NCBI GenBank assembly: GCA_035457505.1
Contig: DATIBL010000001.1
Span: 1 to 6,757, forward strand
Source of the DNA: DATIBL01 sp035457505
Lineage (GTDB): Bacteria > Patescibacteriota > Minisyncoccia > Phycocordibacterales > UBA6899
Direction: 5' to 3'
Length of the DNA: 6,757 bases
Part shown: one piece after another, positions 1 through 4,876 of the stretch
Layout: every line of letters starts with the position of its first letter
Position numbering within the stretch: position 1 is the stretch's first letter
Made by a program: the position numbers and the translations under genes
The notes under the pieces: model-generated
Told to the model about the DNA's origin: nothing
What the model saw: the letters and a program-made list of their open reading frames with translations, nothing else
Database searches by the model: none

Positions 1-317
1 GCTGCCTTCGGTCCGTTCGCACGCGTGGTGCGGGAGGTATCGATAAGTTTCGTGAGGAGAGAGATCACGATCGGTTCAAGGGGCGAGCGCGCAGATGCCG
101 ACATGGCAGAAAGAATGTCTCGCATCGCGAGTGCGCGGATCTCGCGGATGGCGTGCATACCATAGCGCTTCAGGAGCGGCGTGCCTGCTTCATAGAGGAT
201 CCGGTCGGTCTGCGGAAGCGCGGGTATGATCGCTCTGGCATCCTCAAGCGCCGAATTGAATGCGAGCTGGAGGTATCGCGTCTTTCGATTCAAGCGAGAC
301 GTTGGGCGGCCATGCAT
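1..317 (-). CDS. HUMPS / orotidine-5'-phosphate decarboxylase-like protein, 5' part only (cut by window edge)
   Basis: The minus-strand frame is open from an ATG at 317-315 to the window edge, giving about 105 residues. Residues 15-29 (YLQLAFNSALEDARA) look like strand 1 plus helix 1 of the HUMPS barrel family (3-hexulose-6-phosphate synthase, orotidine-monophosphate decarboxylase and relatives). Residues 38-61 contain DRILYEAGTPLLKRYGM followed by AIREIR, which matches the family pattern 'D-I-E-x-GTPLIK-x-x-G-x-x-A-I-x-x-IR'. The next expected block, the catalytic DxK strand, would lie beyond the edge, after an unusually long linker (residues 62-105). The usual strand-1 Asp ('ALD') is Asn21 here. 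Which reaction it catalyses cannot be told from this fragment. The family call rests on motif recall, not a search. A -10 element sits six bases before the ATG (see the promoter entry), which supports this start; no Shine-Dalgarno site is visible. Confidence 0.6.
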   Translation of the reverse strand, partial: MHGRPTSRLNRKTRYLQLAFNSALEDARAIIPALPQTDRILYEAGTPLLKRYGMHAIREIRALAMRDILSAMSASARSPLEPIVISLLTKLIDTSRTTRANGPKA

Positions 318-323
318 AAGTTC

Positions 324-332
324 AGTATAGCA
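324..332 (-). promoter_or_regulatory. Extended -10 promoter element for the HUMPS-like gene (predicted leaderless)
   Basis: Read on the minus strand the bases are TGC then TATACT, an extended -10 (TGN plus a hexamer one base from TATAAT). Exactly six bases (GAACTT) separate it from the ATG at 317-315, so the expected start of transcription is the A of the ATG. No good -35 is visible 16-18 bases upstream, as is common for extended -10 promoters. Confidence 0.6.
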
Positions 333-375
333 TTTGCGACTTTGCCCGAATATTTCTTTTTTCACGTTTGTCCAC

Positions 376-381
376 TATCAT
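376..381 (+). promoter_or_regulatory. -10 element for the 388 gene (predicted leaderless), divergent from the minus-strand promoter
   Basis: TATCAT is followed by exactly six bases (AACCGT) and then the ATG at 388. There is no recognisable -35 at the right distance; the upstream DNA (351-363) is T-rich. The two divergent -10 elements lie about 45 bases apart in the AT-rich gap 318-387, so the two genes may share control. The call rests mainly on the spacing, which recurs before four other plus-strand or minus-strand genes here. Confidence 0.45.
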
Positions 382-387
382 AACCGT

Positions 388-1083
388 ATGGAAAGCGAGT
401 ACGGAGCAGGGGTAAAAGATGCACCGAAGAAGGATGATGAACTGATCGCGCATTTGCGCTGGCTCCTGATTCCGCTTGCGCTCTTGGTCGTGGTCTATCT
501 CGGTGTTCAGGGGTTCTATGCGCGGACACTTCACTCAGTGGGATTATTGCCGGGAAAGCCGGTCATCCTTCCGTCTGCGGCAGAAGATGCGAAGCGGCTG
601 GATATCCGGAACTTTGACCTTGCTGCATACCTCGGGAAGACGGAATATCGGGACTGTATCTACGAGTATCCCGACGCTCCGCCGGTCGTCATCGAACAAG
701 AAGGAATCGGGATATTCTATACAGACCTCACCGGTGATGGCCGCGAAGAAGCGGTCGTGAGCGGATGGAGCTGCTGGTCTGGAACAGGAGGTCCGGATGT
801 CCGAGGAGTCTTTATGCTCTCTGCAACGGGAACCCCGGAGCGGCTCCCGATCGAGGATCACCGATACATTGTCGATGGGGTCAATTATTCGGATGGATTC
901 GCCGGGCACCAGCGACTCCGCGTGCGCGACGGGAGACTCATCGAGATCGTGCCCGTCTACCGGAGGGGGGACGGGAATTGTTGCCCCGAAGGGGGAAGCC
1001 GCACATTCGTCTATCGCTGGGACGGAAGCATGTTTGTGGTGCAGAGCGTCGAGATCGAGCGTCCGCCGGCATCGACATTGTAG
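388..1083 (+). CDS. Membrane-anchored extracytoplasmic protein with FG-GAP/VCBS-like Ca-binding motif, function unknown
   Basis: The protein has 231 residues. A charged cytosolic segment (1-23) leads to one hydrophobic helix at about 25-43 (WLLIPLALLVVVYLGV), then an extracytoplasmic domain. Residues 112-123 (TDLTGDGREEAV) form a DxTGDGxxE loop of the FG-GAP/VCBS type, normally a calcium-binding turn in beta-propeller or beta-rich secreted proteins. Near the C-terminus, GDGNCCPEGG (194-203) followed by a 'Y-x-WDG-x-x-F' strand (209-216) resembles a motif seen in uncharacterised secreted proteins and lipoproteins ('GD-x-NCCPSGG'). Cys90, Cys129, Cys198 and Cys199 could form disulfides outside the cell. 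The frame stays open upstream to an ATG at 334, but ATG388 is preferred because the transmembrane helix is then properly near the N-terminus and a -10 element ends six bases before it. It could be a binding or sensor protein; no catalytic signature is visible. Confidence 0.75.
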   Translation: MESEYGAGVKDAPKKDDELIAHLRWLLIPLALLVVVYLGVQGFYARTLHSVGLLPGKPVILPSAAEDAKRLDIRNFDLAAYLGKTEYRDCIYEYPDAPPVVIEQEGIGIFYTDLTGDGREEAVVSGWSCWSGTGGPDVRGVFMLSATGTPERLPIEDHRYIVDGVNYSDGFAGHQRLRVRDGRLIEIVPVYRRGDGNCCPEGGSRTFVYRWDGSMFVVQSVEIERPPASTL

Positions 1084-1100
1084 CGCTCTCCAGGTAGGCT
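1072..1100 (+). promoter_or_regulatory. Sigma-70-like promoter of rsmI inside the end of the preceding gene
   Basis: TCGACA at 1072-1077 is one base from the TTGACA consensus. It is followed by a 17-base spacer and TAGGCT at 1095-1100. The ATG of rsmI comes exactly six bases later, so the transcript should be leaderless. The -35 lies inside the last codons of the 388 gene. A competing reading is that AGGTAGG (1092-1098) is a weak Shine-Dalgarno site for a read-through mRNA. Confidence 0.5.
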
Positions 1101-1106
1101 CCACGC

Positions 1107-1790
1107 ATGACCACGCTGTTTATTGTCTCAACTCCGATAGGGAATCTCGAAGACATCACGCTCCGGGCTCTTCGCGCGCTCAAAGAAGTCGACCTGATCC
1201 TCTGCGAAGACACACGTGAAACCGCGAAGCTCTTGGCACGGTACGAGATCGCAAAACCGACAATGTCGTATCACGCCCAGTCGAAACTCGCGAAGGTCGA
1301 GAAGATCTTTGCACTGCTCGAGGGAGGGAAGAATCTTGCGCTTGTCTCCGATGCCGGAACGCCGACAATCTCCGATCCCGGGTGTCTGCTCGTCGACCAG
1401 GTCCGCGCGCATTTCGGCGATCGCGTGGCGATCGTTCCGATCCCGGGACCCTCGGCGGTCCTTTCGGCACTTTCTGCGTCGGGTTTCCCATCGTCGGAAT
1501 TTCTGTTTCTTGGGTTCCTTCCGCACAAGAAGGGGAGAGAAACCCTCTTCAAAGAGATCGCAAGCGCGAAACGCACCGTCGTGTTTTATGAGTCGCCGCA
1601 TCGCATCGCGAAAGCGCTCGCATCGCTTGCGGAACATCTCGAGCCCGAGCGCCGCATCATGGTGTCGCGCGAGATCACAAAGATCCACGAAGAGCACGTG
1701 CGCGGAACGCTTGCAGAGGTGGTCGGATATTTTGCTGCGCATCCCGATCACATTCGCGGAGAGTTTGTCGTGGTGGTCGAGGGAAGGTGA
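1107..1790 (+). CDS. rsmI: 16S rRNA (cytidine1402-2'-O)-methyltransferase RsmI, short form
   Basis: RsmI methylates the 2'-O of C1402 in 16S rRNA, in the ribosomal P site, using S-adenosylmethionine; with RsmH (N4) it makes m4Cm1402 and tunes start-codon selection. The 227-residue product carries the whole tetrapyrrole-methylase-type core in order: STPIGNLEDIT (8-18), EDTRET (34-39), SDAGTP (81-86) and ISDPG (88-92), PGPSA (113-117), FLPHKKGR (137-144), YESPHR (161-166), SREITKIHEE (187-196) and GEFVVVVEG (218-226). Family members are usually about 270-290 residues because of a C-terminal extension after the last motif; here the stop follows directly, so that extension is absent rather than broken. 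The usual SYHEHN segment reads SYHAQS (54-59). The gene starts 23 bases after the preceding stop and has its own predicted promoter. Assignment is secure from the motifs. Confidence 0.96.
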   Translation: MTTLFIVSTPIGNLEDITLRALRALKEVDLILCEDTRETAKLLARYEIAKPTMSYHAQSKLAKVEKIFALLEGGKNLALVSDAGTPTISDPGCLLVDQVRAHFGDRVAIVPIPGPSAVLSALSASGFPSSEFLFLGFLPHKKGRETLFKEIASAKRTVVFYESPHRIAKALASLAEHLEPERRIMVSREITKIHEEHVRGTLAEVVGYFAAHPDHIRGEFVVVVEGR

Positions 1791-1799
1791 TGTCCAGAT

Positions 1800-1829
1800 A
1801 CGTGCCTATTCCGCATCCTCGCTCGACGT
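1800..1829 (+). repeat. 30-base direct repeat, copy 1
   Basis: This block, beginning ACGTGCCTATTCC and ending GCTCGACGT, is identical over 30 bases to 1892-1921, 92 bases downstream. It starts ten bases after the rsmI stop codon. A TAGAAT hexamer at 1829-1834 overlaps its end, so this copy may carry a second, upstream promoter. The 92-base offset is not a multiple of three, so a coding explanation is unlikely. Confidence 0.9.
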
Positions 1830-1891
1830 AGAATGTGCACGAACCAGAAGCGCCCATACAACGTCATCGCTCGGACGGAATATCCACGCAG

Positions 1892-1921
1892 ACGTGCCTA
1901 TTCCGCATCCTCGCTCGACGT
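1892..1921 (+). repeat. 30-base direct repeat, copy 2, adjoining the HD-gene promoter
   Basis: This is an exact second copy of 1800-1829. It ends two bases before the TAGACT -10 hexamer (1924-1929), so it occupies the -13 to -42 region of the predicted promoter. The same arrangement, repeat end next to a TAGA-type hexamer, is seen at copy 1, suggesting that the duplicated unit was a promoter region or a regulator binding site. Confidence 0.9.
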
Positions 1922-1923
1922 TG

Positions 1924-1929
1924 TAGACT
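1924..1929 (+). promoter_or_regulatory. -10 element for the HD-domain gene (predicted leaderless)
   Basis: TAGACT is followed by exactly six bases (CCTAGG) and the ATG at 1936. There is no convincing -35; the expected position falls inside repeat copy 2 (around TTCCGC, 1901-1906), so activation by a protein bound to the repeat is conceivable. No Shine-Dalgarno site is visible. Confidence 0.45.
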
Positions 1930-1935
1930 CCTAGG

Positions 1936-3177
1936 ATGGAAATGTTGAAGAGAAATATCGAGATCCCGCCGGTCGACGAAGACGCGGTAAACGAAGTACC
2001 GATCGAAGAAGTCCAACTTGAGACCGGAACCAACTCCGAAGAATCTGCCCATCTTCGGGCTGTTGAGCTCGCCGACGCGGGGGGGTATGCAAATGCGCTC
2101 GAGCGTCTCAAGGACGAAGGTCTGCTTTCAGGCGAGGTCGGCAGAATTCAGGAAACATGCCGCGAAGCGCTGGAGGACGCCGTCTGGATGACGGAGGCGG
2201 ATTGGGAAATGCTCGCTGTACTTCATTGCTTCGACGAAAAGACTGCGCTCCACTGCGTGAATACTTACAGAATCGCAAAGGCAAAGATCGAGGAGATCAC
2301 CCTTTCCGGACATCACATGAGCGAGCTGGTCGGGCGAGAAGGTGTCACTCTTGAGCAGTTCTATCGCGCCTGTTTGTTCCACGATATCGGGAAATGCTGC
2401 ATTCCGCGCGCGACGCTCAATAACACGCTGCATGATGCTGACTGGGATGAACACCTCTGCGAAGAAGTTTTGGAAAATAAAAACGCAACGCTCATTGAGA
2501 AAATGCGCGCACGACTCGGCGATCTTCCTCCCATCGAAGAAGGCCGCGAGGGACTTTTGGCATATCTCAAGGATCACCATGAGCGCGCAATGCATTTTGT
2601 GCCGCTTGCGTCGGTTGTCGGTGAAGAAGAGTTGGCGCGCATCGTGGAAACATTTCCCGATATCGATCCCCGCGAGCACACGCTCGCCGATGTGATCGCG
2701 AAGCACGAGCATGTCTCAGGAGAAATTCTCACCGCCGTCGGTCTCGATGTTGAAGGAGAGCTGGCATCGCAGCACCACAATTATGATCACGCACCGCTCA
2801 AATATCCCATGTCGGGAATGACCCTTAGCCTGTCCGCCAAATGGGAAGAACTCTTGAAGCTCGCCGATATGACGCAGGCGCTCTCTTCTCGACGAGCGTA
2901 CAAAGAAGGCTGGAGTATCCCGATCGTCTGCGAGAAGCTGATCGAGGAGGTCAAACGCGGCGATGTGACCAACATTCTTGCCGCGCTGTGGATCAAAAAT
3001 GAATTTTCCCACATGGATGCGAGCGAATATGGAGAAGAAGATCTTGCTGCGCTCGGTCGCGTTCAGCAGTTTCTTGACGTCATGGAGCCGCTTCTCGAAG
3101 AGGCCGCAAAGGAGATCGAGCAAGAAGATGCTTCAATGGCATCGCTTGCGGCGCACGATGAAGCGGTCCCTGCGTAA
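1936..3177 (+). CDS. HD-domain phosphohydrolase, HD-GYP-like with degenerate GYP motif
   Basis: The protein has 413 residues, is soluble, and has acidic N- and C-terminal tails. HD-family metal ligands can be followed: His106 in a 'H-x-x-x-x-x-RIA' helix, HDIGK (149-153), His257/His259 in KHEHVSGEIL (256-264), QHHNYDH (279-285), and LADMTQALSSRRAY (309-322). The last block matches the HD-GYP signature 'VAD-x-x-DAL-x-S-x-R-x-Y'. HD-GYP proteins hydrolyse cyclic di-GMP or related cyclic dinucleotides; here the defining HHExxDGxGYP block reads HHNYDHAPLKYP (280-291), so GYP is lost. The HDIGK-to-HxxxG distance is about 110 residues, much longer than I expect for HD-GYP, and this insert contains another His cluster (DHHERAMH, 213-220). 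No receiver, GAF or PAS sensor precedes the domain. It may act on another nucleotide or phosphate ester; the substrate cannot be assigned. ATG1936 is chosen over ATG1942 because of the -10 spacing. Confidence 0.8.
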   Translation: MEMLKRNIEIPPVDEDAVNEVPIEEVQLETGTNSEESAHLRAVELADAGGYANALERLKDEGLLSGEVGRIQETCREALEDAVWMTEADWEMLAVLHCFDEKTALHCVNTYRIAKAKIEEITLSGHHMSELVGREGVTLEQFYRACLFHDIGKCCIPRATLNNTLHDADWDEHLCEEVLENKNATLIEKMRARLGDLPPIEEGREGLLAYLKDHHERAMHFVPLASVVGEEELARIVETFPDIDPREHTLADVIAKHEHVSGEILTAVGLDVEGELASQHHNYDHAPLKYPMSGMTLSLSAKWEELLKLADMTQALSSRRAYKEGWSIPIVCEKLIEEVKRGDVTNILAALWIKNEFSHMDASEYGEEDLAALGRVQQFLDVMEPLLEEAAKEIEQEDASMASLAAHDEAVPA

Positions 3178-3198
3178 GCGTTCTCCTATTGAGTCATT

Positions 3199-3230
3199 CA
3201 CGAGTCGGCTCGCCATGGTGCTCGTGTTTT
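3199..3230 (+). terminator. Possible weak intrinsic terminator after the HD-domain gene
   Basis: CACGAG (3199-3204) pairs with CTCGTG (3221-3226), extendable by one T-G pair. TTTT (3227-3230) follows. The 14-base loop contains a small GGC/GCC inner hairpin. The stem is short and the T-run only four bases, so termination may be partial. Its position, 22 bases after the stop, is right. Confidence 0.35.
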
Positions 3231-3235
3231 GAGGG

Positions 3236-3244
3236 TGGTAGGAT
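3236..3244 (+). promoter_or_regulatory. Extended -10 element for the multi-pass membrane protein gene (predicted leaderless)
   Basis: TGG plus TAGGAT forms a TGN-extended -10. Exactly six bases (ACATAT) separate it from the ATG at 3251. No -35 is recognisable. The G-rich bases 3231-3238 could alternatively be read as a poor Shine-Dalgarno stretch, but they lie too far from the ATG. Confidence 0.45.
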
Positions 3245-3250
3245 ACATAT

Positions 3251-4189
3251 ATGTTGAGACGCCTAACGTCCGAATACCTTTCTCGATCCGTGGCTTTTGG
3301 GCTTGCGACTGCGGTGCTTGCCGGAGAATGGGACGTCTGGTGGCACGTGGGGATCGGCCGCGACACGTTCTGGGAGCCTCCGCACATTCTTCTTTATGGC
3401 GCGGTCTGGCTCGCGATCATTGCGGGCGTCATCGGGTGGCGGATGCATAGTGACCGCATCTGGAAGCGCTTGGGGTGGACGCTTGTGATCGTCCCGCTGC
3501 TCGCGCCGTTCGATGAGCTTTGGCATCGCATGTTCGGCGTCGAAAATCTCATGACGCCCTTTATTATCTGGGCGCCCCCGCACGTCCTCCTCATTCTCTC
3601 GCTTTTCATCGCACTGTTTCTTGTTGTTCCTCTCGTGCGCAAGGATCCCGACCGCGATCTCCGCCGGCTTCAGCTTCTCGCGATCTATGCAGCTGCGCTC
3701 CAGCTCATGATCATCCTTGCGATCCCGTTCAATCCGATCGGCGCGTATCATGTCGCCGGTGCATTTGGCACGCTTCCGATAGCGTTTGCCATCGCGTTCT
3801 TTTTTCTGCTGGTCGAACGTGAGATCCCCGAGAAGGGGACGCCGCTCCTCTTTGTTGCCGCGTTTCTTGTTTTTCTTGCGACGGGGATCGAAGATCGCAC
3901 TGCGCCAGAGATCCTGATCCCGGTTCACGAGCACATGCCTCCGTGGCTCTCGGTGTTCTCGTATCTCGCTCCGGCTGCGCTTATGGTCGGGATTGTTCGC
4001 CAGTCGTCGGCGATCAAGGGTGCTGCCGTCGGCGGGCTCTGGGCTCTGGTTGCGTACGGATGCGTTCCATTCTTCTATAAGGAGCTCGATCCATACGGCG
4101 CGTCAGATGCGCTCATGATGATCTCTGCGGCAGCGGCGGGAGGAATGCTCGCGGGGTGGTGCGTCGGTCGACTGCGGCGGCTCTCGTAG
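3251..4189 (+). CDS. Multi-pass membrane protein with internally duplicated D-x3-H ... PPH motif, function unknown
   Basis: The protein has 312 residues and is very hydrophobic, with roughly eight membrane segments (about 14-24, 44-62, 75-87, 106-127, 141-160, 168-188, 197-211 and 233-248, plus one or two near 258-305). Its notable feature is an internal repeat. The first unit has EWDVWWHVGIGRD (26-38) and FWEPPHILLY (40-49). The second has DELWHRMFGVEN (88-99) and IIWAPPHVLLI (105-115). Each unit keeps an Asp, a His four residues later, a Phe/Ile-Trp, and PPH. Asp28, His32, His45, Asp88, His92 and His111 are thus candidate ligands of a membrane-embedded metal or cofactor. More His/Glu lie in AYHVAG (165-170) and PVHEHMPPW (224-232). 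I do not recognise a named family. The gene is flanked by its own predicted promoter and by a separate unit downstream, so context gives no function. A transporter is possible, but the paired motifs look more like a metal or heme site. Confidence 0.75.
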   Translation: MLRRLTSEYLSRSVAFGLATAVLAGEWDVWWHVGIGRDTFWEPPHILLYGAVWLAIIAGVIGWRMHSDRIWKRLGWTLVIVPLLAPFDELWHRMFGVENLMTPFIIWAPPHVLLILSLFIALFLVVPLVRKDPDRDLRRLQLLAIYAAALQLMIILAIPFNPIGAYHVAGAFGTLPIAFAIAFFFLLVEREIPEKGTPLLFVAAFLVFLATGIEDRTAPEILIPVHEHMPPWLSVFSYLAPAALMVGIVRQSSAIKGAAVGGLWALVAYGCVPFFYKELDPYGASDALMMISAAAAGGMLAGWCVGRLRRLS

Positions 4190-4215
4190 GGTCTTCGGAG
4201 TGGCGAGGGTGCGAA

Positions 4216-4232
4216 TGTGCCCATTATGCACA
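4216..4232 (+). promoter_or_regulatory. Dyad upstream of the 4269 promoter, possible operator
   Basis: TGTGC (4216-4220) and GCACA (4228-4232) form a perfect inverted repeat around a seven-base centre, just upstream of the -35 region of the 4269 promoter. It has no T-run, so it is not a good terminator for the preceding gene. Operator function is inferred from shape and position only. Confidence 0.25.
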
Positions 4233-4253
4233 GTTCCTGATCCCTCTTCACGC

Positions 4254-4262
4254 TGCTATAAT
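4254..4262 (+). promoter_or_regulatory. Consensus extended -10 promoter of the 4269-6130 unit (predicted leaderless)
   Basis: TGC plus TATAAT is a perfect extended -10. Exactly six bases (GCGCTC) lie between it and the ATG at 4269. The hexamer at the -35 position (TTCCTG, 4234-4239, 17-base spacer) matches only the first two bases of the consensus. This is the strongest of the six -10/ATG pairs and fixes the start of the gene. Confidence 0.7.
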
Positions 4263-4268
4263 GCGCTC

Positions 4269-4871
4269 ATGTTGAGGAAGTCGCTTATCGCGCTCGGTAT
4301 CCTTGTAGCACTAGTTCCGTATCTCGGACTGCCGCGTTCGTTTGATACCGTCGTGACGACCTTTGCTGGGACTGCCATCGTCGTGCTGCTTCTTGTAGCG
4401 CGCCCGAGAGCGGACCGGACTCCGGGGCAGCATGTTCCAACAACTCCCGTTGATCCTGCACCTGCCCGAGCGCCCGAGACAGATCATCGCCGGCCTGAGC
4501 GTATGCGCGGCGTCGACGAACGCTCACATCGTGGACCGTCTGTTGTTGCACCGGCAAAGGAATTACGCGTCGAGCGACTCGCGACAGCGCAGCGCCCCTC
4601 GCGCGCACTGGAGCGGCCGGGTGCATCTGCTCGCCCGACTGAGCCCGTGTTCTCCGCTTCGGTACCTGCCGTGTCAGAGAAGCCGCTCGTCCGTTCGCGT
4701 CAGATCCGCCGGAAGTCTGTGTCCGCTGCACCGCTTACCGTCGGAGTCATTCCTGCGCCCGAGATCGAAACAGAAGTTCCAGCTCCGACCCTTCCTTCCG
4801 CGGTAAAGGTCGAACCTCGCCGACGACGGAGAAAGACCGAGTCTGCGGAAGTTGCTCCGCTCTCATCCTGA
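4269..4871 (+). CDS. Small two-helix membrane protein with long disordered Pro/Arg-rich tail, unknown function
   Basis: The product has 200 residues. Two hydrophobic stretches, about 5-20 (SLIALGILVALVPYLG) and 30-44 (TTFAGTAIVVLLLVA), are followed by about 155 residues of low-complexity sequence rich in Pro, Ala, Arg, Ser, Val and Glu with no visible fold. The positive cluster RPRAD after helix two suggests both ends face the cytoplasm and the tail is cytosolic, ending in an RRRRRK run (about 184-189). The frame is open further upstream (to 4200), but the consensus -10 at 4257-4262 makes ATG4269 the start; the extra N-terminal residues would cover the promoter. The next gene starts five bases after the TGA, so the two are almost certainly co-transcribed. 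I do not recognise a family. A scaffold or nucleic-acid-binding role for the basic tail is only a guess. Confidence 0.7.
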   Translation: MLRKSLIALGILVALVPYLGLPRSFDTVVTTFAGTAIVVLLLVARPRADRTPGQHVPTTPVDPAPARAPETDHRRPERMRGVDERSHRGPSVVAPAKELRVERLATAQRPSRALERPGASARPTEPVFSASVPAVSEKPLVRSRQIRRKSVSAAPLTVGVIPAPEIETEVPAPTLPSAVKVEPRRRRRKTESAEVAPLSS

Positions 4872-4876
4872 TCCCT

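Noticed and set aside
334..387. Upstream extension of the 388 gene to ATG334
   Set aside because: It would add 18 residues (MRLCPNISFF and onward) that cover the predicted -10 and overlap the opposing promoter region. The six-base -10/ATG spacing favours 388.
1800..1921. CRISPR-like array from the two 30-base repeats
   Set aside because: There are only two copies with a 62-base spacer, no further repeats and no cas genes. The repeats sit at promoter positions.
4200..4268. Upstream extension of the 4269 gene to 4200
   Set aside because: The added residues would span a consensus extended -10 (TGCTATAAT) and push the first membrane helix away from the N-terminus.
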